Notes under the pieces: generated by a model | What the model was told of the DNA's origin: nothing | Databases searched by the model: none | Seen by the model: the letters and a program-made list of their open reading frames with translations, nothing else | Program-made: the position numbers and the translations under genes | Source: Kappaphycus alvarezii | Taxonomy: Eukaryota; Rhodophyta; Florideophyceae; Gigartinales; Solieriaceae | Length of the DNA: 64,000 nt | Assembly: GCA_002205965.3 (NCBI GenBank) | Contig: NADL03000752.1 | Location: 124,001-188,000 of the forward strand | Direction of reading: 5' to 3' | Part shown: positions 22,760-35,700 of the stretch, one piece after another | Layout of the letters: each line of letters begins with the position of its first letter | Position numbering within the stretch: the stretch's first letter is position 1

Positions 22760-24037
22760 CCCCCCCCTGACCCAACCAGCGTCAATGAGGCTTCAAATCC
22801 GCTCCAGCTACTGGTGGAGGCTGCAGTAGAGAGAGAAGTGAGCATCAACGCATGTAACAGACACGATTTCGGGGATTCTGATGAAGAAAATGACTCAGAT
22901 TGCCCAATTTTCGGCCGATTCTACGAAGCCGGTGGCATTGACGCGATTCATAAGATGACGAACTTTGATCCTCAAGATTTTGATTACATTTGGGGCTTTT
23001 TTCTAATTTCGTACTAATGAATTACAATGTAGGGCGGGGTCGCAAAAGTGATGAAAGCACAAAGGATTGTTTTTCATGATGATTGCGGTGGGAAATAATG
23101 TAGGGCAGTGGGGTTTCAGTCACGTGTTTTTGGAAGAAAAGGGTTATCATTCGAAAGCGTAGTTAACCAATTTGCCTGCAAAAGTAGCAGGATTATATTT
23201 GAAACAGCAGTGGAGTCAGATGGTGGGCAATTTAGCATTTAAACGTCGGGAAATATGGTGATTTATTCAGATGCTACAGTTTTGCTATATATGCAACAGA
23301 TGTAACCTTTCAGCAAGCGTGTAGACCCGGAGTAGTATGCAGGAAGGAAAGGTTTACTTTGTCGGTAAGTATAAGCTTTATAGATTCAAGACAGAGGTTT
23401 CTGCTATACCGGATGGCCTCGCGATAGGGTGTACTAGGCATTACCCAGGCTCTACTTCGGATTGGACGATTTTTCAAGAAAAAAGTTAATCTAATGCTGA
23501 ATACATAAGAAAATCCATCATTAAGAAGACAAGGGAGGGTTCGATGGAGCTGTCGTAGTAGTACCCGCAGTTTTAGGCTGTGTTCGCTGATAAGGGGTAT
23601 CAAGGCACTTTTGAATTTACGAGGGCTGTGTTGCCTAAAAAGAAATCGCAAAATGGCCATTTATGAAGAGTGAGCAGGCGCGTAATGATCTTGTTTCGTT
23701 GCATCGAGTCCTATCGGAGAACTTCTTTGGCAGGCTGTGTGGACTATGCGCTATAATGTCAGCAAAGTGGAGGTGGGACAAGTCCGGGTATGATCACTCC
23801 TCCAAGATATGCATGGCGTTAACAAAACTGCATCTACGAATGCATCTTCTTCGAAAAGATGATCTTGACGCGGATCGCCGTATTCGGAACGGGCTTATTG
23901 ATGTAGTAGATTCTACCGCTGAAACATGGGGGCAGGTTTAGCAAAATTATCGACGTAAGCGGTGGGCGAGGATAGACATACCGTTTCGCGTAACTTCAAA
24001 CTTACGCACCGGGAGAAATTTACTTACTGACCATTGA
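22760..24037 (+). pseudogene. Harbinger-like (DDE_4) transposase relic, copy B
   Basis: The N-terminal part is well preserved: LQLLVEAAVEREV, DSDEENDSDCPIFGRFYEAGGIDAI and MTNFDPQDFDYIW (22,790-22,990). Next come fragments with YFVGKYKLYRFKTE (about 23,350) and HYPGS. A 92-residue stretch (23663-23941) contains LSENFFGRLCGLCAI, YDHSSKICMALTKLHLRMHLLRKDD and RIRNGL. The tail RRKRWARIDI leads to a stop at 24037. It abuts the LINE relic, which is on the opposite strand. Confidence 0.75.
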
Positions 24038-24039
24038 GC

Positions 24040-25610
24040 CAGTAGTATAATAAAATAGTACCATCCTTTTTATGTCGTTGCAGAAAATTTTCGCTACCTA
24101 GTCGAACCACGAACGATATGCATATTGTAGGTGCTAAAGGCGTTGGTGGCGAGGGAGGCGGCTTACATGGATTCCGGAAGGGTATTTTACTCAGTCCTGG
24201 AAGACGGGTGGAGGAGAGCGTCGAGCTTTCTGTAACGGCAGGACTGCGTTCCAGGGTCACCTGTGTCTTGGCGCGAGAAGTGGTCAGAGTGGATCCATCT
24301 GGCAACGTATGCGGCGAGGCTCAGCGTTTTAAGCAATGTGAACCCGTGGCCACCGTGCGTCAGGGGGAGGATCGCTTACGTGCAGATTCCGGCGGTCATG
24401 GAGACGTTGCTGGATTTTGAGTAATATTCCATCGGGTGATCACCGAATGACCGCGTGAGGTCGTTTTTCACACTCAAAGGAGTGAACTTCGCCAGCTGTC
24501 GTAGTTTACCCTCCGAGGCGCACACTTGGTGGAGATGGATATGGATGCTAACGTTTCCGATGCCTTTTCTGAGCGAAAAAGTATGGTTGCATGCTTGCAA
24601 TTTTCCGTCCAGGAAGCGCTGCAAGAGTTGGGGAGCTCCAACGCTGAGCAGGCCGAGACCTTTCTCGGAGAAATTCTCGGGCGGGAGACGGTGAAATAGC
24701 GACGTTTTTCCCGGTAGTGGCTTGCCGGGCCAAAATAGGAGTGTTTTGGCCGGGTTTGAATAAAGGCCACGGTAGCGTCCTCTGGAACAGAATGTCTAAG
24801 GGCCTTTACAGTTCGGCGTGCGTACCTATTAGGGTGCACTCATCGCCATAACATCGGTGAAAAGCCAGTCGTGTGCGCTGAGCGATTTCGTTTGCGAAAG
24901 ATGTACGTCGAGGAGGTAGATGGGGTTGCTGACCAGGTCCACTTGTTGCATTTCTTCCTGGCTTGGGATGTATTTGGAGCCCACTGCAGGCTGGATACCT
25001 GATGTTGTGTTGCGTTAGCACACCACGTTTAGGAAGCGGCAGAGTGACGGGACTCGGGTCGGCAGCCTGTTAATCATGTGCAGTCTTGAGAATTTCTTTA
25101 ATTAGTAATGCGCATCCACAGACCAATGTACGTTTGAGTCGTCATGTGCGTGGGCGACAACGATAGAACGAACCTCGTGCACGATGGAGTCGAAGCCGCA
25201 AGGCACTCCATTCCCGACCTGGAGTGGCGTGAGGTGATACCTGGTGTCTTCAAAAGCCGTATATAGCGGAACTTTGTTTCCATTCGTTGTAGCACAGACC
25301 CGATCGCGATTGGGCGGACTTTGTTTGCTCGCTTTTGGATGAGAAGGATTTTTGCGGAAGAAATAAGGGGCACGGTGTTGTTTGGGAACTCGCCCTGGGT
25401 AAGTTTCTCCACGATTGCCGTCAGCACTAAGGAGCCTTTGACTTCAGCTTCGGGGCTCATTCTTGTGTGGGCCAGGAGATACAAGCGCCGAGGAAACATC
25501 CGGTCCGGGGCTTCGGCGGTGTTGGTGTTAAGGCGTCAGACGGCGCCCAAGACCGTCTCCTCAGTGATTTCTGTCGGGGGCGGGAGGTCATCCGGAAACA
25601 GTAGTACAAA
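24040..25610 (-). pseudogene. Non-LTR (LINE) reverse transcriptase relic
   Basis: On the minus strand, reading down from 25610: FPDDLPPPTEITEETVLGAV, RLNTNTAEAPDRM, LTAIVEKLTQGEFP, then the RT signature KVRPIAIGSVLQRM (about 25,300). In a shifted frame follow LTPLQVGNGVPCGFDSIVHEVR and a decayed VDxxNAF-like segment with SRLHMINRLPTRVPSLC. Below 24,840 the coding origin is still likely from composition, but motifs are weak. These elements copy themselves by target-primed reverse transcription. The palm-domain YxDD box was not seen. No 5' endonuclease domain remains, so it is probably 5'-truncated. Confidence 0.65.
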
Positions 25611-25859
25611 TTCATTGAAATGTTTTGTATGCATTGAGTTTTTAATAAGTTTTCAAATTACTACATATTTGATTTGTAAACATTGGTTTTTCGTTTTACT
25701 TTCAGTCGTACATTTGTCTGCTACGTATTTTCGCTACTACACAATTAAAAAAATATCCACGATCGAACTTTTGTTTGGTCCTATGATCAAAACAGTACAC
25801 ACTGGTGTTTGGCGATTTAGTCCGTCACCGGCTTTGAGACCTAATATTTTTTAATTTCA

Positions 25860-28800
25860 TCACGAATCCAGAGTTATGATATTAAGTTTTATTTTTCGAA
25901 GTTTATCACAGTGAATTCAACTTTTACATTTTATTTAACCTCTGAAAACCATTTGAAGAAGATTCAAAAATTCTTAAGACGGTAATTTGACCCCAAAATC
26001 TTGATCTGCCAGGTAAAATTTCCCAAGGATGCTTGACTCTTGTAGTGATCAATGTGCAGCATATCCCTTTGTACCCTCAATATTTCTTCTTGATGTACTT
26101 GAGGAGTCCTTCTCACTCCTTTCGGCCCTTATCTGCATTCAAACCTGTTTCTTTCCGCATTCAGCGTTTGTGTGTTTTATTGAAATTGAGTAATTTGCAC
26201 CCTCTTGTATATATTCTTCATTACGCTTGAGACTCCGATGAGAATATAAATTTCATTCATTGAAGCTGAATTTTCCCTCCCTCAATTCAAGAAATATGGA
26301 ATACTTTACTAACAACACAAAAAATGTTGAATTAAAATTTAAACTGAATTTAAATAAATCTTCCATGTATTAAAATAATCCAAAATTCTCCCTTTAATAA
26401 ACAGTAAACAATTCGAATATAGAACCATTCTCAAACCGAAAAATTACTCCTTGAATATGAGAATGCTCTGCATTCTTTTAACTGGTGGTGAAAAATGATC
26501 ATACAGAAAGTACACATATCTTCAACGAACTAAACTGCAAAACCCATAATTAAGTATTGCGCAAATTGGCAAACCATTTAACAAAAATCTGCGCGCATAC
26601 TACCTTCTTAGTCAATTTTAGACCTTTAAATTGAATTAAACCTTTTGAAGACACTCAACTGAGTTTTGGAATAAAATTTGGAGCACAACAGACGTAATTC
26701 TATTTTTAATTTTTATCTGTAGGAAAATGGTTCTGTCTTTTCCTTCTGGCTGATGGATAAACTTTTTTACCAAAATCGAGTGCTCTGAGTCATGTTTCAT
26801 AGATTGGGCTCTCGGAACATCTTTATGACCAAAATTTTTCGATCAAAGTCATTTTCGGAGAAAAACAATGCAAACAATATACGAAAGCGAAAAATAATTT
26901 TTAGTATTCACAGACGTTTATAGGACATTATTGATCGATCATTCGATATGAAAGTTTCCTGTATTTATTAGAGTGAAAACTTCAATCTTTTCAATCTGAA
27001 TTATCAAACTATTTCATTAAATTATATCTCATATGAAAACAGTTTAAGTTCTCAATACTTAAGAAAAATAAACCCAATTGTATTTTGCATGCAAAATTAC
27101 ATCAATATGTTAGTCAATAATTATGAAATAAAACAAAAAGGAAGCTTAAACGGTAGTTCGAAGCCTATAATAGCGATAGATGGCATTTAAGGTACTTCAA
27201 ATAAACTTGAATTTCAAAAAAGGTTTCGAGAGATAGTGATTTTGTTTCTTTCTTTTTGTTTCTTTAAAAGATTTTAGTTGGGAAAATGGCAGGTTTTCAA
27301 AATATTAATGGAAAATTTGTAGATTGATGATCATTGAAAACAATTCAGAACTATAATTTGGCATATTCTACACTGTGAAACGATCGGAAACAGCTCTTGA
27401 GACTAGATTAATTCCAACAAGATGCTCTACTGTTACTGGTGCTACTAATCCCGTATCTTTGTAAGCAGTAAAGGCATGACCGTTCTAATTTTCTTCATAG
27501 GACGGGCTCTACTTGTAAAATCCAAAAAATTTAAATTTCCTTAAGATAGAAATTTTATCCGGTTTGGGCCGGTTTGAAATATTTACTAATTATATCAGAG
27601 CTGAATCGAGAGGTAAACTTATCCTTTTGTTCAGTGAGAACGAAAAGATTCCCTGAAGGTAGCCTGGTGTCGGGATACAAATAGTTTAACCATTTGAAAC
27701 CTTTTAGGTGTACTTTCTCTAGTTTTTATGCATCTAAAAATTTAAAAAACTAGAAATTAATACAGAAGAAAATATGGCATACATCAAAAATTTCTATTTA
27801 GCTCATGAATTATTAAGTATTATGCAGAAATTGATGAGGATATCCACATAATTAGAGAATATTTCAATAGTTATAGTTCAAAAATTGAGTTTTTAGTATT
27901 TTTTTAAGCTGTCTTGCATTGTACTTTAGAAGAAGTATTCAAGCCGTCACTTATTTTGCTTCTTAATAAGTTAATGAATCGATAAGCGGTTCTAATAGGT
28001 CAAAATGACATAAGAAAGCTTGATGTATGAGTACATGTGCATATCAAAATTATACTGGAATCTCATTAGTGTAGCTCCTCCTCCGAAGGTAATTTTGTAC
28101 GTAGCTATATAATCGTTTGTCAATTAATAAGATAATACAAGCAGTTGGTAGGATAATATCCATTGCTTCGTCTTTAGCAAGAATAAATTCCACAATTCCA
28201 CATTCAATACGATACCGTGACGACGAAAGCATCTTTACGGAGATTTTCTCGGATACCATATTATAAATCTCCATAGATGTTTACAACCAGTTAATTCATA
28301 TATTTTCTCAGGTATGACATTTTTTCAATCTTATAGATAGTTTGATAATTCGAAACCCACCGAAATCAGTTGCAGTATATGTTATGACTCGATATATAAT
28401 AGGGTTATGCTATATTCTATGGCTATCAGTTTCTTAATCGGTAATAAACATTTTCTAGTTTGTCCATTCGTTATGGTAACTCTTTCTCAAATGTATGGTT
28501 AGCCAATAATATGAAACGTATAGATTGGAGCGGGAATTTCGAAAATGATTTCTTCAAGATTCAATGATTCATTATTGCTATAGAGAAGTTTTCAGTGTCA
28601 ATAATTTCCACACTTTCTGCAATGATTTTTTCATGTCATATAACGTTATTAGTTCTTCCGATAAAATCGAAATGAGGTCAAGTAGCCCAAAGTAGGGCCT
28701 GAAATATAGGAAAGTAAAATCGAGCTGGAGAATCTTTCCATTCTTTATTTTAATTTCTTATACTTATCATCACGGTTTTTTACCACAGCATATGGATGAA

Positions 28801-31800
28801 TGCAGCCGAAAGCCCTCATAATTTCCTCGCTATGAAAATAAGATAATACTCTAGCAGCAATGGGTTCGACAGAATCCAGGACTTTGAACCCTATATTTCA
28901 CTACTTCACGCATTGGTGGGCAGTTAAAAAAGATGAGAAGTTCTCACAAATATTAATAAACTTTTGATTAAGTATTAACACATATATTTTTTCTTAATTA
29001 CATGCAGCGTATATAAGAAAGCTTGAAAGGTGTTGATTTTATTTTGAGATATTCTAATTCCATTGAAAAGAGACGTAACATTTTTCCCAAGAGCAAAACG
29101 TATCAGTAAAGGAAAAAGGTTGGGATAAGAGCCCTCTCAGACCAGCTTTTGACCCGATTTTTCTGAAGAATTTAATGCACTTTTATTTACATAGTAATTT
29201 ATAAAACGGACCATAGTTTTTGTCTAGAGTTGATCAGGATATTCCGATTTGTTGGTCTTAGAGCAGGACAATTGCAGTATTTAAATCGAAAAAAAATTAC
29301 GAGAGGACCTCGGACTTTAAAAATGGTAATAAGTTATTGCATTAATGTTCAATAAGAATAAGACGTTCTTTGTATTCCAAAAAGAGGTGAAATCTTTTGG
29401 ATGTCTTAAAAAGGGTGGTTTAGACAAAAAACACTGCTTCTGTGGGTATATGAATCATAACATCCAGTTTTGATGATCATTGTGCATAATCTAGTTCATT
29501 AAGGCAAAAAAGGAGCGTAATTAATCCTGTTTGGATTCTTATATCAACAGTAAAAAACCGAAAACAGAAGTATGTGCATACATGAAGGGTACCAGTGAAG
29601 TTCTTCATTTAATCTGCTTGCTATAGTGATCCATCATGATATATATTGATTTTGCTACAGTAAAGCTTCTAAGAACACCCAAATATATTTTGAATAAAGC
29701 TGAAAGTGCTTTTCTTGTCCATTCCCTTCGATTCAAGTAGGTCATATTACATAAAATTATGGAATTTTTGGCGTAAAGGTGCTAAAACGTTTCCATACTC
29801 TCGTTTCCTAAGTTGTCATATGAAAATTTAGACCAAACCAGTAAGTTCAAAAAAATTGGCCGCAAGAGTCTCATTTTATAATTTTAAAACTAATTTATGA
29901 TACGTATATATATGTATTGCAGTGAAGACTGAAATGGACCTAACATCTAGAAAATTGCATATTTAGGTAGCGAGAAATATCTTCCGTTTTTCTATCTACC
30001 GGAACCTTGATCTTCCTTTTAGACCTAAACCTCTTATGGATGACATGGATACATATGAATTAATGCCACCCAGCTGCATAGTATCTCGAAAAAAAGCTTT
30101 AAATCTATAAATTAAAAGCTTTCAGAGGCCATTCATTATCAATAAAGCACCCCAAAAATCCCCCCCGCTATATGAAAGAAAGCGTCCTCCTCATTTAATC
30201 TAGGATTTAAAAAAAGTGAGTTCAGTTTAAACTTTTCGTTGTATATAATTCTTAAATGTAAATAACTCGAACTCTGTCAATTTTTCTTGGCTAAACTCGA
30301 TCCCCGTCCGTGTTCTTAGTTGATAGAACTATTTTATTAGTGTTAATAGTCGTCAATCTACTCATTATAGTTCTTACTATGCCGGCGAAAGCGTATATTT
30401 GACCCTGAAAGTGGCTCGGGAGATTCACTTATTGATTCATCGCCGTTAAAATTACATTTCTTATTCCCAAAACTAAAGAAAGTAAACAAAGAAATTTAAT
30501 CCATTAATTCCCGAGCTCCTCAAGCTCCTCAATTAATATGTTCACTGAACATGTTTTTCTGGCTTTGGTGCTATGTATTAAATTAAATGACTAATATAAC
30601 TGTTCATAAGATTTCTATCTGACCTTATGATACAGAAATATCTCAATTTCTGTATTATCATCCGCCAAACCACTTTTTTCCTGTGAAAAAAATGGGGGAA
30701 ATTTTGGGTAATTTATTATTTGGAAAGTAATGCCATTTCTTGAAGTGAGGCCACATGTTCCATTATGGATTGGGGTGGAATGAGTGGATGCGAGACAACG
30801 TATAGATAAAAGAGTTTTCAAGCTTCTTTAAGATCTAAATCTTCCACTGTTATCCAAGTAATAGTAAATCTTCTTTTTATATAGAAAGATCTCCAAGAAA
30901 AATTTTAAATATTAAAATGTTGAATAGACTAGTACAATTTTGACAATACATATTTCAAGCTTATTTCTATACTATTTGAAACATTTCATGCCATATCCTA
31001 TTCTAAATAAATAAGATTAATTTAAAAAGAAGAGTGATGAAATAGTTATTTTAGAAAATTTTTAAAGAATCAATGTCCTCATCTTTTAAAGTGGATTGTG
31101 TATGCGTGAAAAATATGTCTCTGGTATCAATTTTGTACCCTTTTGGGAATTATAAATAATAGTGGAATTCCATTTAAATGCCTCGAGCACAATAGAGATC
31201 TGAAGGAGGGTTAAGTATTTCCCCTTAATTAGCCTTATACTATACGCTCGCTTGATTTTTTTCGGACCCATCTTCAGGTTTATTGTAGGGGACTTCATCT
31301 AACACAAAATTGGGCATTGCCGCCGTAGGCTCTTAACTAAAAGTAATTTGTAAAATTATTCTACCTGCTCTCATCCGAAATGAATTGTTCATTTTCAATC
31401 TCCAATAAGCGACTGATATCTGCAAATTGTAAAATTAATGTGAGAACCTATTTTTAAACTGGCATAATTCACAGTCAAAGAATATCTCGCTTCAAAATCT
31501 GAATACAAAACTCTGGATTATGCACAAAACAAGCTATATCTCTTTCTTTGTAACTTGGGAAATCGCTTATGTCGGTAAAGTACGGTTTAAGCGTACTGTT
31601 TTTGCAAAACTATAGTATTCATAAGCTATCAGCATGAAGTTACTGAAGCAGCAGAATCTTTTCGCAAAATTATGTACAATTTCGTCTCTTAAGTTCTGAA
31701 AAAGTCATTGGCGGCATAATATGACAATTTCATACCAGATCTATTAGTATTTATCAACTCGTCACAGATTTTAAGCTTTTAAAATTAGAACTTTCTGTTT

Positions 31801-31970
31801 GGCATTTTCCGGTAAAGTTCTCTAGAGTTGATCTACTTAATTTGAAGTGTTGATATGGTATAATCTTCGTGTCCAGACCAGTAAATGCTTTAAAGGATGA
31901 AAGTATACTGTTACTAGAGTCTTTAAGCAGTTGATTTTCACGAAAATTTCACGAAGATTTCTCCTTTACT
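25860..31970. other. AT-rich gene-free core, middle part
   Basis: Long AT-rich tract, stops in all frames, no supported gene, RNA gene or mobile-element remnant recognised. The short frames here (for example 28,050-28,274) have the Ile/Lys/Asn-rich composition expected by chance. Confidence 0.5.
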
Positions 31971-31979
31971 CCTTACAGT

Positions 31980-32760
31980 AGTGGCACGCGTTGTGAAAAG
32001 CGCTGTACAGAAATGGCAAACGGCTTTCACATGTGGCCATTTTGTGAAGCGATTTCACAAAGTTTTCGCGTTTGAAAAGCGGCCATGAAATCCACAGAAA
32101 TGGCGGAAAGTACACTGAAAGTGCTAATATAGCAACTTCCTATATCAAGCCGCTTCGAACATGCCTGACCTTCCTTCTCCTCCGACTGAGATGGCAACCG
32201 TGTTACCATCCACTCCACCACAGACCTCGCCCTCCGCGATGGTTCCAAACGAATCCCCCTCTACCTCCTGTCCTCCTCCAGCCTCGCGACGCTCTACCAC
32301 TCTAGGTCAAACCATCGTGCAGGAGATGCTAATCGACGTAACACAACACATGTTACTAGCAATGGATTACAAGAATATCTATTTCTAGACGTCACTCTTG
32401 ACGTAGCAGGCCATCCGAGAGCTGATACCATACGGGAGATATCGTTCTTCTGAAACCTGAACAGCGCAAGGCATGTAGCATCCGTAAAGGTTTCGAACTT
32501 GAAATAGAAGGTGATAGTTGACACATGTCGCTTGCGCATTTCGTAGCGCCCTATTTCTTCTGTTTTCAGAGACATACTGAGCGGCAATCGCAAAAAGGAC
32601 GTGGGAAGACGTGGAAGACGTAACTGGACTTATTTTTCTGCGACGCTCAGTTGTAGGTAGTATAGTTGCCCACACTACCTGTCGTGCTTTGCTCTGGGAG
32701 TGCGAATTATCGGACTGCCTGCCGAGAGGCATTTGGGGGAACGGGATCGTGTTGTTAGGG
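31980..32760. other. GC-richer island within the AT-rich core, coding origin uncertain
   Basis: Composition changes sharply here. Open frames of 75-115 residues occur on both strands (plus strand 32161-32388, Pro/Ser-rich; minus strand 32385-32732, basic with ILPTTERRRKI). I do not recognise a family. The boundaries suggest an inserted or surviving fragment from a GC-balanced region. Confidence 0.3.
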
Positions 32761-32769
32761 CAAGGGAGA

Positions 32770-35700
32770 GGTTAGTTGGTAATAATCACAACTCGCAACT
32801 GATTTCTTACCGCGTAAGAAGTCATCGTTGATTTCATCATATTCGCAAGTCTCGCCTTTTAAGATTTCCTGGCTTACAGATATCGTCATATCTGGTTGTG
32901 AATTTATCACTGCGTAAATCCTAAACTATCATATCAGAACAAAGATGCAGTATCAGAACCCTACAGAAACTTCAAGAGTAAAACCAACAAATTTCTTCTC
33001 AATTTTTGTTCAATTTTTCTAATCAGTTCCAATTTGCATAGGGTAAAATCTGTAAAAATTATGTTCGTTTAATGCGTTATGTTTTAACTTTTCGTTAAAA
33101 CTTTGTAAGTTTTCAATTTTATTTTCCAATACCACGGCTCAATCTACTTGTTTTAGTTTCACACATCTGCATGCTACCCAGGAATGTTTGCTGGCTCAGC
33201 TTAATAAAAGCTCGAGAGAAGCTCTGAAATCATGTATCTATATTCAATATCCATTTGGTTTATATTGGATCTCTAGAATTGACTTTTTCCCCATCGAGTA
33301 ATTACCGTCTTCAAACCTGATGATCTGTTTATCTTCGTGTAGATTTTCCAAATTCTTGGTTCATTTTCCATACTTTAATCCATCGGACAGTAGTTGAACT
33401 GATTTATTGAGGTATGGGATCTTTTCATGCGATTTTGTGCTTTTGGAAATAAATTTATGGATTTTTTTCTCAAGAATGTGATTTTAATTTCATGGCCAGT
33501 AAGGATTGTAAAGTATTCTCTACAGATTTAGCAGTTCATAAGTAGTACCACAAGGATTATATATTTTTTTTATTTTATTCGGAGAGGTATAGAATAACGC
33601 TAATGGGTGAATTGGTAATAAATATACGTTTGGAAAAGAAGAATGGTAAATCTTTCGACATCAGACTTGGAAATCCTCCGGATGTATATTTAATCCGGAA
33701 TAAAACATTACGAAAGTATGATAAAGCACATAGTAATAATAAAAAATTTTGGATTGCTGACATTTGTTAGAGTCAACAAATACTTTTCTGTAGTTATCAA
33801 TTTCTTGAAATTTTTATTTTTTTAATATAATAGCCCTTGACTTACGGAAACCAGAGTCGTAGTTTAAATAACTTATTTAATTTTTTAAAGTTCCATTCAA
33901 TCGGTGCTTCATCAATGAGATAGTATCGGATCCGTGGGAGAGATAATCCTCACTGTCATGAAATACTTGGCCAAATAAATGAAACTTAGGCAGAATCTCT
34001 AGGTAACTCTCAATATACCATATTTTCTGTCGACTTCCTAAATAGTAGATTCGGGTAACTAAAAATTACCTGTTTTTAAGATCTTCCTAAATAGATTTTT
34101 ACTCAGTCCATATATATATTTTTCTTTCTCAATATAAACGATCATTGGTCTTAATTTCCCACGCACCTCTATCTGATTATTATACTCATCTCATTTCAAT
34201 TTTTCAGAAATCGCGATTCACGTAGTCAACTGAATGGTCAAGATCCGAGAAAAAATTATCTCAGTGCACTGAGAGATTATTTACCATTACATGTATATTA
34301 GAATTTATTTTGAAGTATTCTGGACTTTCTAAACTATTTTACTTACTATAAAACGTCAGAGGCGAAACTTTAAGCGCTCAACTGCCTTGAATTTGGACGA
34401 AGCTTTGATAGAACTTAAAAAATATTCGGTCACCGTTCGCTCCCAAGTTCTTCGGTTCTATCGAATATTTGAACCCATTTTTAATATTTATGCCCAAAAT
34501 AAAAATAATATGCTCTTTTACGGCTGTTTGATATACGTATAATTAATATCATTTTTCTTGATAGATGATCAGGAATTACGTAATTTAGTACCAAATAATT
34601 TGGTATTAATTTTCCGCATATGTCTTTACAGGTTTAAGATAAGTTGATTAAAATATATTTGTTTGCATTCATTTTGGCATTGTTAACAAACTGTCATTAG
34701 GGACTCATTTGCTTTGATTATTTAGGTAAACTTGAATTATTTACATTAAGCGTACAACCCCTATCTTGACTACTATGCGATTACGTAGGAATACTAAAAT
34801 TAGAAACATGACGAATCAAAAATATATTCAATTGCTAGCTTCTCAATTGAAGTATGCAGCAAATATTGCAACATAAACTAATGGAGCTATAATCATCAAC
34901 ATAAATAACCAGGAGATAAATTTGAAAAAATGAAGTGCTTAAAGTTTTCTTTCCAGTTCAAGCTAAATTCGTCATAAAATGGTAACATAGGATTGCTTCA
35001 ACTGTAATAACTGGTGAACTAATTTGACTTCATTGGTAGAAATTTATTTAAATATATCGATTATTTTACCTTTTTTATTTTTACAGAATAACGGCTAAAT
35101 GTTTACTCCAAGTGGAAAAAATGTCACCGATTGGATGCAAAGGTTCCAAATTTTTCTACAGATGTATTTTTGATCACTTTTTTCATAAACTGCCACTTTC
35201 AAAAAACCTTTTAAAACTCCTGGTTTTAATTACTCGTAACTAACTTATTTTCAAGTGTCATCAACCGTCTTCACTATATTTTTGACCAAATTCTATTGCT
35301 GATATCAAAAATATTAAATTAAAGTAGTGTTCTAGAACTACGACTGGGTGACCTTTATTTTTGCTTTCGATATCTGAAACTAATGTTCGCAAATCTCACA
35401 GCTCTTTATCTCATTTCAAATTCTTTTTCATTTAATATTGTCCAATTGGTACAGAGTGATGTTTTCAAAAATTCTAAGGAAATTTTGGAACTTTTCACGT
35501 CTTTCCATTTTGTTGTCAAGCTCATGGGCTATTTTTCACCCACTAGAAAAAGTTTAGTCGTTGGTTTTACTGGTTAGTACTTCAAAGGTCCAATATGCTT
35601 AAAAAAGAAACTAAGTAACACCTTCCACTTCCATTAAATAGAAATAGTTTTCTATCTTCTCTTGGACTATTAAGTAATAGTGGTAAGAGCCCTTTGAATT

